From the NCBI GenBank assembly GCA_017627765.1, contig JAGAGD010000070.1:1-34733 (forward strand): a stretch of 34,733 nucleotides of DNA. Direction: 5' to 3'. The notes below the pieces were generated by a model, which was not told the origin of the DNA, did not search any database, and was given only the letters and a program-made list of their open reading frames with translations. Of the stretch, positions 33,748 through 34,733 are shown one piece after another. The position numbers and the translations under genes are program-made. This DNA is from Prevotella sp. (GTDB lineage Bacteria > Bacteroidota > Bacteroidia > Bacteroidales > Bacteroidaceae). Each line of letters starts with the position of its first letter. The first letter of the stretch is position 1.

Positions 33748-34599
33748 TTATCTGCAAAAATCTGCTATTGTTTTAATATTCTCATCTTTCAGAACATTCC
33801 ATCGTCCAACAATAGTTCCACACTTGTCTATTAAAATATAAGTGGGAATCACATCTACATTATAAATATCCGACAATTTTCCACCATCGTCCATTTCTTC
33901 TAAAATATGTGTCCAGCCTTCCATGCCGTTTTGTGATATGGTCTGTATCCATACCTCAGAATCTGAATCTAAAGATATGCCAATTATTTCTAATCCATAG
34001 TCTTTATACTCATTGAATAATTCTTTCAGCTTAGGCATATTCCGCATACACGGAACACACCAACTTGCCCAGAAGTCAAGCAATACGACTTTCTTATTCA
34101 CATAGTCAGATAGCCTTACATTCTCATTAGTATATGACTTACCATTAAAATCAGGAGCACTTCTGCCAACAGCCGTTTTATTTTCCTCTTCGATTCGCTT
34201 CTTTTCTTCAGCAATCTTCCTTTCTGTTAGCCTGCTGATACTTTTTTTCTTAACATTTTCAGGTAGCTGTTCATACAAAACAAAAGCTTCTCCAGCATAA
34301 CGTCCTCCCGCAATAATTAGGTATAATAGATGTGGGACTATTTTAAAACTAATATTTTCATTTGCAATTTCAAGCATAATACTGTCACGCTCTGCCAATA
34401 TCCTTTTTCGCCTATTTATGAGATGAAAAAAATCCCTGCGGGCTTCTTCAGTATCTAATTCAAAATTAACATCCTCATTGGCAAGACGAGCATTCAAGTC
34501 TGGATCGAATATTCGGTTCATACAATCATCGTACAAGCTATCAAGAGCTGTCATTTTATCTCTGACCAGCTTAAGCTCATGGTCAAAAGTTGGGTTCAT
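33748..34599 (-). CDS. TlpA-like thioredoxin-family protein, probably truncated at the N-terminus
   Basis: The C-terminal half (about 145-283) is a TlpA/ResA-type thioredoxin fold: FWASWCVPCMRNMP with the redox pair Cys181/Cys184, and the cis-proline at IPT (Pro252). Residues 1-140 are helical and charged, like the middle part of longer Bacteroidetes members. Those normally begin with a signal peptide and a ~100-residue beta domain (DUF4369), both missing here. Without a signal peptide the protein could not reach its usual envelope location. The frame is closed by a TAA 27 bases upstream of the ATG. The next coding sequence, a likely transposase, starts 85 bases away on the other strand, so an insertion may have removed the 5' end. 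Confidence 0.75.
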   Translation of the reverse strand: MNPTFDHELKLVRDKMTALDSLYDDCMNRIFDPDLNARLANEDVNFELDTEEARRDFFHLINRRKRILAERDSIMLEIANENISFKIVPHLLYLIIAGGRYAGEAFVLYEQLPENVKKKSISRLTERKIAEEKKRIEEENKTAVGRSAPDFNGKSYTNENVRLSDYVNKKVVLLDFWASWCVPCMRNMPKLKELFNEYKDYGLEIIGISLDSDSEVWIQTISQNGMEGWTHILEEMDDGGKLSDIYNVDVIPTYILIDKCGTIVGRWNVLKDENIKTIADFCR

Positions 34600-34654
34600 C
34601 CCCGAATTGCGTTGGCAAGTTTATATAGTAGTATAGAAAAAGCCGCCAATTCAT

Positions 34655-34662
34655 TATCTTTG
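34655..34662 (+). promoter_or_regulatory. Putative -7 box of the probable transposase gene
   Basis: TATCTTTG matches TAnnTTTG, about 22 bases before the ATG at 34685. No TTTG lies at the expected distance upstream. Confidence 0.45.
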
Positions 34663-34684
34663 TGGTTCCCCAACCATATCAGAT

Positions 34685-34733
34685 ATGAACGGCAGCTTAT
34701 TATATCAGGCATACGGTGTTCAGGGCTACTCCT
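34685..34733 (+). CDS. Start of a probable transposase gene (ISL3-like?), cut by the window edge
   Basis: Only 16 codons are present: MNGSLLYQAYGVQGYS. The pattern LLYxAxGxxGY at the very start is what I remember from ISL3-family transposases, but this is too short for a firm call. Its position, opening away from a gene that appears truncated, fits the end of an insertion sequence. No terminal inverted repeat can be checked because the other end is outside the window. Confidence 0.4.
   Translation, partial: MNGSLLYQAYGVQGYS

Noticed and set aside
34600-34684. Terminal inverted repeat of an insertion sequence
   Set aside because: I could not define one: the matching end is outside the window, so only the presence of a likely transposase start is reported.

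Overview
The window looks like chromosomal DNA from a Bacteroidales bacterium, most likely Prevotella or a close relative. Three things point there. Promoter-like sites fit the Bacteroidetes pattern TTTG-N19/20-TAnnTTTG instead of TTGACA/TATAAT. Secretion is of the type IX kind: PorU, PorV and several secreted proteins ending in a sorting domain. The secreted proteases include a C10 (streptopain/interpain-like) peptidase. I cannot fix the species from sequence alone.

Layout. 1-318 is one copy of a dispersed repeat whose first part is a set of palindromes spaced exactly 22 bp apart; a second, nearly identical copy lies at 16492-16809. 724-4326 (+) holds a large modular secreted protein and a small beta-barrel protein. 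4366-11188 (-) holds ribD, a TonB-dependent receptor, a C10 protease and a fumarylacetoacetase-family enzyme. 11356-14333 (-) is the ribosomal group rplM-rpsI-rpsB-tsf. 14595-15848 (-) is a metal-efflux permease with a Cys/His-rich tandem repeat. 15849-17263 is a 1.4 kb non-coding, repeat-rich stretch. 17264-23283 (+) is porU-porV-ispF-O-methyltransferase. 23508-30086 (-) holds a LolC-type permease, rbfA, an iron alcohol dehydrogenase, an ADP-ribosylglycohydrolase, tRNA-Arg(CCT), a Fur-family regulator and a class III fructose-1,6-bisphosphatase. 30262-32097 (-) is a secreted M6 metalloprotease, bracketed by a roughly 93 bp inverted repeat. 32487-33479 (+) is an esterase fused to a HAD-like domain. 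The right edge has a thioredoxin-like gene that seems to have lost its 5' end, facing the first codons of a probable transposase.

How the genes fit together. The clearest theme is type IX secretion. PorU (the sortase) and PorV (its outer-membrane partner) are encoded side by side. At least two proteases (C10 at 8120-10243 and M6 at 30262-32097), and probably the modular protein at 724-3495, end in the kind of domain this machinery recognises. The rest is mostly housekeeping: translation, riboflavin, isoprenoids, gluconeogenesis and lipoprotein export.

The points most worth a second look are the 22 bp palindrome array present in two copies, the inverted repeats around the M6 protease gene, the inverted repeats overlapping promoter elements near 8010 and 14474-14523, the Cys/His repeat in the permease, and the rearranged right edge.
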